Of a DNA stretch of 27,417 nt, positions 14,777-22,537 are shown piece after piece; position 1 is the stretch's first letter; each line of letters starts with the position of its first letter. Position numbers and translations under genes: made by a program. This DNA is from JAHBNG01 sp039028975 (GTDB taxonomy: Bacteria; Chloroflexota; Anaerolineae; Caldilineales; Caldilineaceae). The stretch is from contig JBCCHB010000198.1 in the NCBI GenBank assembly GCA_039028975.1, positions 1-27,417 on the forward strand. The letters are read 5' to 3'. The notes under the pieces were generated by a model. That model saw only the letters and a list, made by a program, of their open reading frames with translations. It searched no databases and was not told the origin of the DNA.

Positions 14777-17344
14777 ATGAACCCACGTGCATTAAAGGTT
14801 CTTGAATACGACAAAATCCTAGAACGGTTAGCGAGACACTGCTCATTCAGCGGTGGAAGTGATTTGGCCGCGGCCCTGTTGCCCAGTGACGATCTACAGA
14901 CGATTCAAGAGTGGCTGGAGCAGACAGATGAAGCCTACAACCTTTTGGAGCAGAAAGCCGATATTAGCTTTGGTGGAGTTACAGATGTGCGACACCACTT
15001 GGAAAAGGCTGAGCGCCGCTCCATGCTTTTGGCCCCAGATCTGTTGGAGATCCGCAATACACTGATGCGGGCACGCAACCTCCAGCAACTTATCGTCCGC
15101 TTAGAACATGCCTTCCCTCAACTTGCAACACTAGCTTATAACATTGAAACCTGTGACCATGTTGTGACAGATATTGGACGTTGTATTAGCGACCGAGCCG
15201 AAGTTGTGGACAATGCGAGTCCAGAGTTAGCCCAGATTCGCCAGGAGCTTCGGATTGCCCAGGAACGTCTCCTTACCATTCTAGATCGGTTGGTTCACAA
15301 TCCAAATGTCGGTCCTTTTCTACAAGATTCGCTGGTGACCCAGCGTCAGGGACGATATGTGATCCCTGTACGGGCCGAGCACAAGGGACAGATTGATGGC
15401 ATTATCCACGATCAGTCCTCTAGTGGGGCAACCCTATTTGTGGAACCCATAAAAGTCGTTCAGCAGAACAATGCTGTCCGTGAATTGGAGCTGCGAGAAG
15501 ATAAAGAGGTTCGGCGGATTCTCACCCATCTGACCGAATTAATTGCGGACGAAGCCCATTACATCAGGGATAATGTCCACATCCTGGCCCAACTAGACTT
15601 GATCTTTGCCAAGGCCAAATATGCCTACCAGATCGATGCGACCTTGCCAACGGTTGTCCCATTTCACAAATATCATAAGCCAATTAGGGGAACGGAGTTG
15701 ACGCCAGCTTCTCCTAATGGGGCCTCGTATGACGCTCACCGCCAAGACCGTAACCAAGGCGATGTCCAACGACAGGAAACTGCTCAAGATCAAGAGGGCA
15801 TCTCTGCTACAATACCTACCTCAGATCCGGTTGTTCACCCTGGCTCGGTAATCGACTTGCGTCGCGCCCGGCATCCTTTACTTGATCCAGAAGAAGTTGT
15901 CCCGATTGATGTCTACCTGGATGATACGTACTACATTATTGTGGTCACAGGCCCCAACACTGGGGGGAAAACCGTCACGCTCAAGACGGTTGGCCTGCTG
16001 GCACTGATGGCTCAGTCCGGCATGATGATCCCTACAGAGCCAGATAGTCAGCTTTCCGTCTTTGAAGGCATCTATTCCGACATTGGTGATGAACAGAGCA
16101 TTGAGCAAAGCCTGAGCACCTTTAGCAGCCACATGACGAATATCATCCAGATTTTGGAAGAGGCCGACCCACGCAGCCTGGTTCTCTTTGATGAATTAGG
16201 GGCAGGAACGGACCCAGATGAAGGTTCAGCCTTAGCCATGGCTCTGCTGGAGAACTTGCGGGACCGAGGCATTACAACGGTGGCGACAACGCATTACAGC
16301 GACTTAAAGCTCTATGCTCACAGTACTGTGGGCGTCCGCAATGCGTCGGTCGAGTTTGATATACAGACGTTGAGCCCCACCTATGAGTTGAGTATTGGAT
16401 TGCCTGGTCGTTCCAACGCCTTGACCATTGCTCGACGTCTCGGCTTAAATCCGTCCATTGTCGATAGTGCAGAGAATATTGTGCGGCCAGATACCTTGCA
16501 GGCCGACTCGCTGCTGGACGAGATCAAGCAGGCTCGTCAGGAAGCTCGTCGTTTTGAAGAAAGGGCCAAGGAGCGGGAGAAGCAAGCGCAGGTACTAGAA
16601 CGGGATCTACGTTATCAACTCGCTTCCATTGAAGAGGCGCGTCGAAACGTAATTGCCGAAATGCGCAGTACTATGCAGGCAGAGATTGATCAGGCCATTA
16701 AAGAGATCGAACAGACTCGTCGCCAGCTTTCCCGAACGGGTCAGCCCCAAAGTGGTACGGCCCATAAAGATTTCTTGGCTAGAGCCGAGGCTGAACTAAC
16801 TAGGCGGCGCACGGATAGCTCTGTGGATCGCAACGTGGTCGTACCCGATGAGGCTGGTGAGACAATCACCGGACCTATTGAAGTGGGCGATAAGGTTTGG
16901 GTTCCCAGCTTGCAAGCTACAGGTGTGATACTGACCATCAACGCAAAAGACGAAGAAGCGGATGTACAGTTGGGTAACTTCCGTTTGAAGTTGCCACTGA
17001 AACGGCTAGAATTACGCCAAAAGGCACAAAAGGATAAGATTCCAGAGCAGGTACGAATTCGCCGCGTTTCTGGTGGTGAAAAGCGAAAGTCGCCCGGGAT
17101 GGAACTAGATCTTCGGGGTGCGCGAATTGAAGATGGTCTCGATGAGGTTGAAACCTATTTAGACGATGCATTTAATGGCCAACTTCCCTTCGTACGAATT
17201 ATTCACGGGAAAGGCACTGGCGCGCTCCGTGACGCTGTGCGTAACCTTCTCAAGGGCCATCCATTGGTTAGTCGATACCGAGCGGGTGATGGCGGCGAGG
17301 GCGGAGACGGCGTAACTATTGCTCACCTGATGGAGGGGGGCTAA
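14777..17344 (+). CDS. mutS2: Endonuclease/ATPase MutS2
   Basis: The 855-aa product is a MutS2 family protein, known for acting on recombination intermediates and for ribosome rescue at collided ribosomes in some bacteria. In order: the N-terminal clamp/core (LEYDKILERLARHCSFSGG), Walker A GPNTGGKT (392-399), Walker B LFDELGAGTDPDEG (D472, E473), a long charged coiled coil (about 585-660), a KOW-like segment (VGDKVWVPSLQATG), and a C-terminal Smr domain with LDLRGAR (777-783) and HGKGTG (H810). A low-complexity insertion of about 45 residues sits just before the ATPase part (about 309-352). The glycosyltransferase gene follows after 20 bases. Confidence 0.96.
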   Translation: MNPRALKVLEYDKILERLARHCSFSGGSDLAAALLPSDDLQTIQEWLEQTDEAYNLLEQKADISFGGVTDVRHHLEKAERRSMLLAPDLLEIRNTLMRARNLQQLIVRLEHAFPQLATLAYNIETCDHVVTDIGRCISDRAEVVDNASPELAQIRQELRIAQERLLTILDRLVHNPNVGPFLQDSLVTQRQGRYVIPVRAEHKGQIDGIIHDQSSSGATLFVEPIKVVQQNNAVRELELREDKEVRRILTHLTELIADEAHYIRDNVHILAQLDLIFAKAKYAYQIDATLPTVVPFHKYHKPIRGTELTPASPNGASYDAHRQDRNQGDVQRQETAQDQEGISATIPTSDPVVHPGSVIDLRRARHPLLDPEEVVPIDVYLDDTYYIIVVTGPNTGGKTVTLKTVGLLALMAQSGMMIPTEPDSQLSVFEGIYSDIGDEQSIEQSLSTFSSHMTNIIQILEEADPRSLVLFDELGAGTDPDEGSALAMALLENLRDRGITTVATTHYSDLKLYAHSTVGVRNASVEFDIQTLSPTYELSIGLPGRSNALTIARRLGLNPSIVDSAENIVRPDTLQADSLLDEIKQARQEARRFEERAKEREKQAQVLERDLRYQLASIEEARRNVIAEMRSTMQAEIDQAIKEIEQTRRQLSRTGQPQSGTAHKDFLARAEAELTRRRTDSSVDRNVVVPDEAGETITGPIEVGDKVWVPSLQATGVILTINAKDEEADVQLGNFRLKLPLKRLELRQKAQKDKIPEQVRIRRVSGGEKRKSPGMELDLRGARIEDGLDEVETYLDDAFNGQLPFVRIIHGKGTGALRDAVRNLLKGHPLVSRYRAGDGGEGGDGVTIAHLMEGG

Positions 17345-17364
17345 AGAGAGAAGCTAAGATCAAT

Positions 17365-18288
17365 ATGGATGATTCGAATCGTGCCAAGATTCGCTGTAGC
17401 GTTGGCGTGACTGTTTACAACGAAGAAAAAAATATCGGGAGCCTGCTTCATGCACTCCTGGATCAACATTTACATCAAGTTGAAATTGCCGAGATTATCG
17501 TGGTGGCAAGTGCTTGTACAGACCAGACGGTTCCCATTGTGCAAGAGTACATGCAAAAGGATAGTCGCGTTCAATTGTTGATTCAGGAGCGAAGAGAAGG
17601 CAAGACGAGCGCAGTGAATCTCTTCTTATCTCATTCATCTTGCGAGATTTGTGTACTGGAAAGTGGTGACACCTTGCCCCATGAGTATGCTGTTGAACAC
17701 ATGGTACGCATGTTTGCTGATCCAATCGTCGGAATGGTGGGTGCTCAGAAGATGGCTGTTAATACGCCTGATCACGTTGTGGGGCTGCTGAGCCATATTC
17801 GGCTGCGAATGGAACATACTCTTTGTCTAGAGATTCCACGGCTTGGTGAGATGATCGCATTTCGCAAGGTCTTTGAGCGGATTCCTCCCGATATTGCCAT
17901 GGATGAAGCATTTGTCGAGGCCATTGTTGTTCGCAGAGGAATGCAGGTGCGGTATGCACCGGATGCCATTGTGTATAATACAGGGCCAACGACCATTCCC
18001 GATTTTGTGCGGCAGCGGCGACGCAACCATGCAGGCCATCTCTATCTAAAGCACAAATATGGGTATGCTGTTAGCAGCATTCAGAATCGTCGAGTACTTC
18101 GGGTCGCCCTGATCGAAGTTTGGGGAGCAATACAGCTCTTGTGGGTTCTTTTTCTACTCGCTGTTCTGGAAGCCTGGAGTCGTTGGATGGGCTGGTATGA
18201 TTTTGCCATTAAGCGGGATCGACATGTAGTTTGGAAGATGGCTTGGACCCAAAAGCAGGATGTGGACGAAGCCCGACGTTCGCTATAA
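17365..18288 (+). CDS. Family 2 glycosyltransferase, membrane-associated
   Basis: The 307-aa product has the GT-A fold start SVGVTVYNEEKNIGSLL, the EIIVVASACTDQT strand-loop, a DxD-like ESGDT (99-103), a DEAF segment and QRRRN (217-221) in place of the QxxRW motif of processive enzymes. A hydrophobic segment near residues 250-270 (GAIQLLWVLFLLAVLEAW) predicts one membrane helix at the C-terminal side. It should transfer a sugar from a nucleotide or lipid donor at the cytoplasmic face. The start codon has only a weak ribosome site. It lies between mutS2 and a flippase-like gene with short gaps, suggesting one transcript and a joint role with the next gene in lipid-linked or envelope glycans. 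Confidence 0.85.
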   Translation: MDDSNRAKIRCSVGVTVYNEEKNIGSLLHALLDQHLHQVEIAEIIVVASACTDQTVPIVQEYMQKDSRVQLLIQERREGKTSAVNLFLSHSSCEICVLESGDTLPHEYAVEHMVRMFADPIVGMVGAQKMAVNTPDHVVGLLSHIRLRMEHTLCLEIPRLGEMIAFRKVFERIPPDIAMDEAFVEAIVVRRGMQVRYAPDAIVYNTGPTTIPDFVRQRRRNHAGHLYLKHKYGYAVSSIQNRRVLRVALIEVWGAIQLLWVLFLLAVLEAWSRWMGWYDFAIKRDRHVVWKMAWTQKQDVDEARRSL

Positions 18289-18321
18289 GTACGGCCTTTT
18301 ATCTCTTATGGATCATCGAGT

Positions 18322-19365
18322 ATGAACCGTCACGCCGTCTCACTTTTGAAGGTTGCTATTGGGCTAGCTCTGTTGGTATGGCTCTACTACCTTCTTGAGG
18401 ATCCTGCCGAAACTTGGCAAAATATTGTCAATGCCAATGGCGCTCTGCTGGCGTTGGGAGCGCTCATGTATACTGGGGCTGTTGCCCTAAGCGGATTAAA
18501 GTGGGGCATTCTACTGCGTGCCATTGGTATCCCCGTCCCAATTGATCGACTCCTGACATATCAGTGGATCGCCGAGTTCTTTAATAATTTCTCGCCAGCA
18601 CAAGTTGGCGGAGACGTGATGCGCGGGTATTCCCTTGCGATTGATACCCAGCGGCGAGCTGATGCAGCGGCTAGTGTTTTGATTGATCGATTCATTGGCT
18701 TGACTGTCTTTATGATTGCAGCCGCAGTTGCTTCTTCTCTCATGATTTTATGGGGATATCCTATAATGGGGGTTGCGGAAGGGCAGGATACATTCTCTTA
18801 CATGCGACTCATTGCGCTTGGCAGCTTGGGGGCATCGTTGCTCCTAATTGGTGCCATCGTTGCACTCCTAAGTCGGCGGCTAAAAGAGTGGGCCGAAATG
18901 GTCATGGTGAAGCTGCCTCTCATTCATCGCCTGACGCCGATTTGGCATCAATTGGCAGACGCATTTAATGCCTATCGGCATCAGAAGCAGGCTATATTTG
19001 TCTCGGCCGTTAGCAGTGGACTCATTGTTATTCTTACAAGCATTAACATCTGGTTGATTAGCAGCGCTATCTCACCTAATAGTATTTCGTTGATGGCTGT
19101 GTTGACCATCAATCCGATTATCGTCTTTGTAGGGCTGGCATTGCCTTTGACGCCAGGGGGCCTAGGTGTACGCCAAGCAGCTTTTGCGCTCTCCTTTGGT
19201 CTCGTAGGGGTCGATGCTGAGTTGGGCATTAAGGTAGGTCTCCTGCAGCAGATAATTGGCTATCTGGTCAGTTTACCGGGTGGGCTATTGTGGATGCGCG
19301 GTCGCCAAAGTATTTCCCCGGTAATGAAACAGAATCAGATGGCGCATACCAATCCAAAAGTGTGA
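18322..19365 (+). CDS. Lysylphosphatidylglycerol synthase transmembrane / UPF0104 flippase-like protein
   Basis: The 347-aa product is a multi-pass membrane protein (about eight hydrophobic helices) with the hallmark PAQVGGDVMRGY after the third helix and LTPGGLGVRQAAF near the end, as in the membrane domain of MprF and stand-alone YbhN/AglD-like proteins. No soluble aminoacyl-transfer domain is attached. Family members move or handle lipid-linked substrates; pairing with a glycosyltransferase 33 bases upstream fits a role in exporting a glycolipid or sugar carrier. The transported molecule is unknown. Confidence 0.87.
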   Translation: MNRHAVSLLKVAIGLALLVWLYYLLEDPAETWQNIVNANGALLALGALMYTGAVALSGLKWGILLRAIGIPVPIDRLLTYQWIAEFFNNFSPAQVGGDVMRGYSLAIDTQRRADAAASVLIDRFIGLTVFMIAAAVASSLMILWGYPIMGVAEGQDTFSYMRLIALGSLGASLLLIGAIVALLSRRLKEWAEMVMVKLPLIHRLTPIWHQLADAFNAYRHQKQAIFVSAVSSGLIVILTSINIWLISSAISPNSISLMAVLTINPIIVFVGLALPLTPGGLGVRQAAFALSFGLVGVDAELGIKVGLLQQIIGYLVSLPGGLLWMRGRQSISPVMKQNQMAHTNPKV

Positions 19366-19884
19366 TCATATCGTCAAGCTATTGAACGGTATTGTAATGA
19401 CAAGTACTTCGCGATGATAAGTACAAATTTAGTATGGGTCTGCCCTGTAAATAACAAAGATGAAAAGATTAGGAGGATTAAGAATCTGCGCAATCTCCTA
19501 CTCTTTATTCGATTTTCATCCTTCCGTGATGCAGTTGATTGGGTGAATGTCTGCCCTGAAAATCGGACACGGATTCAGACGGATTGACGGATCTTTTTCA
19601 TCCTCTGTGGTGCACCTTAATCCATGAAAACCTACTGTCAAGTACACTTTGCTGTGTAGAGCCTTTAGTACCATTAGATTAAAACTGCCTCAATACTCGC
19701 TAGACCGACTATGGACGAAGTGACTAGAAGAGTGCAGACTGCCCTGAAAATCGGGCATGGATTCAGATGGATTAGCAGGATCATTTTCATCCTACGTGGT
19801 GCCTCTTGATCCATGAAAACTACTGAATAATATATCTATCTTTATGTTGCCTGGATAGAGCGAAAGTGAGTAAGTACATCCATT
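19366..19884. repeat. Intergenic block with three related repeat units
   Basis: This gap of 519 bases has no ORF. Three units start with a CTGCCCTG(A/T)AA motif at 19439, 19551 and 19739. The last two are clearly related over about 80 bases: both carry CGGA..CGGATTCAGA or its variant, then TTTTCATCCT, GTGGTGC and end near ATCCATGAAAAC. The first unit shares the start and the TTTTCATCCT part only. The blocks look like old copies of a dispersed intergenic element. The final 60 bases before the protease gene are A+T rich with no clear promoter. Confidence 0.7.
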
Positions 19885-22026
19885 ATGCATGTACATCCCC
19901 GTATTCTCCACTGGTGTCAGCGAGTATTCCGACTGTCGGTTGTCTGGCTGCCTCTTTTCTGTATTTTCATATTTTGGCCCGTTAACAAGGGTGAATCGGC
20001 CTCAGCACGTGATTCTTCAGCCAATTTATTATCAAACAGCGAGCCCCAAGCTGTAGAATCTGTTCAGGTTCTCGTTGGGCTGCGATCTACTGAAGTCCAG
20101 GCGAGTAGTCTGCTCACAACGCTCTCTAGGTCGATTGAACCAAATCTGATTCTTTCTAATGAGGTCACTACTCTCACTGATCGCTCGAGGGCATCCTGCA
20201 CTGCGCCTGATGTAGCCGGTCTGCGTATGAATGTGGTCGCTGGCTCAGAAACGACAGTAGTGGAAGCGCTACGAGAGCACCCAGATGTCCTTTTCGCCTT
20301 ACCAGATTGGCCAGTATATGCGGCGAATCGTTTTGGCGAGTTGGATGTGATGGAATTTGCGATCAATGATCCGCTCTATCCAGAACAAGCTTGGTATCTG
20401 GAACAGATTCAAGGTAATGAAGCATTAGGCGTTATGGCCACGATTCTGGAGAGTGCATCCGCAGACGTTGCACCAATTCAGATTGCCATTATTGATAGTG
20501 GCATTGACACAGATCATCCAGAATTTGCTGGAAAACATATTACAGAGTACGGGTATAATTACAAGAATCCCGGAGCCTTGCCTGAAGATAACTACGGACA
20601 TGGGACTCACGTAGCTGGCTTGATTGGTGCCATACTTAACAATAACCAAGGGATTACTGGACTCGCATCCAATGCTGTGATTGCCTCTTATAAGACGTTG
20701 GATCGAAACGGAAGCGGGACAATTTCGGATGTGATCGATGCAATTTGCCAGGCAGTCGATGATGGAGCTGATATTATCAATCTCAGCTTGACATCACCTT
20801 CTCAAAGTACAGATGAATATTCGTATGCATTTGAGTACGCTCATGGCCACGATGTTCTGATGATTGCTGCTGCGGGCAACTCTGCATTTAGCCGCAACAT
20901 GTGGCCGGCCCGTTTGCCAGAAGTGATGGGCGTGGCAGCCACCAATCGTGAGGGGCTCAAAGCGAGCTATTCCAGTCCTGGAGATGATCTAGATCTGGCT
21001 GCGCCTGGCGGTGAATTATCCGAACAAATTTTGAGTACTTGGCCAAGCTTGACGGATGTACCTTGTAGTTCAACAGCTGAAACCACTACCTCTGGAGAGG
21101 GAGGATACTGCAATTCGATTGGAACTAGCATGTCTGCGGCAATGGTAAGTGGTGTAGCGGCACTGCTTAGAGGGATGAACCCTAACGTCTCTGCCAATGA
21201 CGTTCGAGAAATGTTGCGTGGCACAACGCAGCCCATGACTGAAGGGGAGAGTGAAGTAGGGACTGGCTTACTGGATGCTCACGCTGCGATTAAGGCAGCA
21301 ATGGATAGCAAATTAGTCGTAACACCAGCTCGAGACAGCCGGAGCATACCTCTCTCTTCATTACCCTATTCAATGACCCTCTCCATCGATAATCCCAGCT
21401 TCAGTTCCCTTGATTGGTACGTGAGCTATTCGAAGAAACCTTGGCTTACCGTCTCCTCTTTAAGCGGGGCCGTCCGACTGGGAAATTCAGCTGCTGTTCT
21501 TGTAAACATTACGCCAACAGATCTGGCACCTGGCACCTATGAAGCACCTATCACCATATTTGGTGTACGGTCAGATGGTTCATTGCTTTTGCAAACAATT
21601 CCACTCGATTTCACTGTAGAAACGGAGCCAACCCCTTTGGGGCAACTCTATGTAACCAGCCCACGGAGCCAAGATTTTGCGCGCCCAGCTCAATCTATAC
21701 CTTTGTCAACAACTGTCTCATTTACAAACTTGGGTGCAGAGACACTCACTTGGTCTATCGAAGTAGAATCGGATGGAAACAACGTCGTACCGTGGATCCG
21801 GATCACCTCTAACCAGAACGGTCGTTTGGATTATCTAGAACCAGCTACAACCACGCTTACGATTGATCCAGGGCTTGCTACTCTGGGCAATTCAACGACA
21901 ACGGTTATGATTCAGGCTACTCGTAGTGATCAAAGTGAATCGGTTCAGAGAGTCCAATTAAACCTGGATGTCATTCCACCAGTCTTATTGCCTCTATTCA
22001 TTGGAAATCCATCAACTAGTGAATAA
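19885..22026 (+). CDS. Secreted subtilisin-like (S8) serine protease with BACON-like tail
   Basis: The 713-aa product opens with a signal peptide or anchor (basic start, hydrophobic VVWLPLFCIFIFW, then ESASA). A prodomain-like segment follows (about 60-145, starting VQVLVGLRSTEVQ). The peptidase domain has the full triad: D204 in IIDSGIDTDHPEF, H239 in GHGTHVAGL and S415 in GTSMSAAMVSG, with N332 in AAAGNS for the oxyanion hole. After about residue 485 come two beta-rich repeats ending in WLTVS and WIRIT type strands, resembling BACON domains, which are usually binding or spacer modules. It likely degrades extracellular protein. The ribosome site is weak; the start is kept because the signal peptide begins there. 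Confidence 0.92.
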   Translation: MHVHPRILHWCQRVFRLSVVWLPLFCIFIFWPVNKGESASARDSSANLLSNSEPQAVESVQVLVGLRSTEVQASSLLTTLSRSIEPNLILSNEVTTLTDRSRASCTAPDVAGLRMNVVAGSETTVVEALREHPDVLFALPDWPVYAANRFGELDVMEFAINDPLYPEQAWYLEQIQGNEALGVMATILESASADVAPIQIAIIDSGIDTDHPEFAGKHITEYGYNYKNPGALPEDNYGHGTHVAGLIGAILNNNQGITGLASNAVIASYKTLDRNGSGTISDVIDAICQAVDDGADIINLSLTSPSQSTDEYSYAFEYAHGHDVLMIAAAGNSAFSRNMWPARLPEVMGVAATNREGLKASYSSPGDDLDLAAPGGELSEQILSTWPSLTDVPCSSTAETTTSGEGGYCNSIGTSMSAAMVSGVAALLRGMNPNVSANDVREMLRGTTQPMTEGESEVGTGLLDAHAAIKAAMDSKLVVTPARDSRSIPLSSLPYSMTLSIDNPSFSSLDWYVSYSKKPWLTVSSLSGAVRLGNSAAVLVNITPTDLAPGTYEAPITIFGVRSDGSLLLQTIPLDFTVETEPTPLGQLYVTSPRSQDFARPAQSIPLSTTVSFTNLGAETLTWSIEVESDGNNVVPWIRITSNQNGRLDYLEPATTTLTIDPGLATLGNSTTTVMIQATRSDQSESVQRVQLNLDVIPPVLLPLFIGNPSTSE

Positions 22027-22537
22027 TCATTCATCCTCATTGGTGTAATTCATCTGGTGGAATACGCTAACCATATCCATCCAGAAATGTCAGTTTTTTG
22101 TAAGATCTACCCGTTACGAAAAATATAGACTATACGTCAACTCAAGTGTACTCAGCTTCATTCATGGTATTGTTCCGTAACGGGAGTTTGCTATAGCGAA
22201 TGGAACTTCGCAAAACTTTCGTTCTCAGCGTAACAAGAGAATTATGAAGTTATCTATCTGAGTACTCTTGTGATGGGCGTCTTCTCTTCATCCACTCCTC
22301 CACTGCAAGCCTTTCATTACTTTAGAACCAATCGTCCCTTCGTCCCTTCTATATCGATGGCCAGACAGATCTGTTCCCCGTGAATATGGGGATGTCCTCC
22401 TTTTCGGAATTATTTCGAGCAGATTGGACAAGAGTAAGGACAAGATTTTTCTGGCGAAGTATATTCAATTTGCTCAAAAAACGGATCTCCAAAATAAGCC
22501 AACTACGCTTTTCAAACGGAGCTAAGCATAACGTATT
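22027..22537. other. Gene-free stretch between protease and Thr/Pro-rich protein
   Basis: No supported gene lies in these 511 bases. An inverted repeat CCCGTTACG (22110-22118) and CGTAACGGG (22176-22184) flanks 57 bases; a T6 run at about 22094-22099 follows the protease gene but has no adjoining stem. A 74-codon frame from 22380 overlaps the next gene and has no family likeness. Confidence 0.5.
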
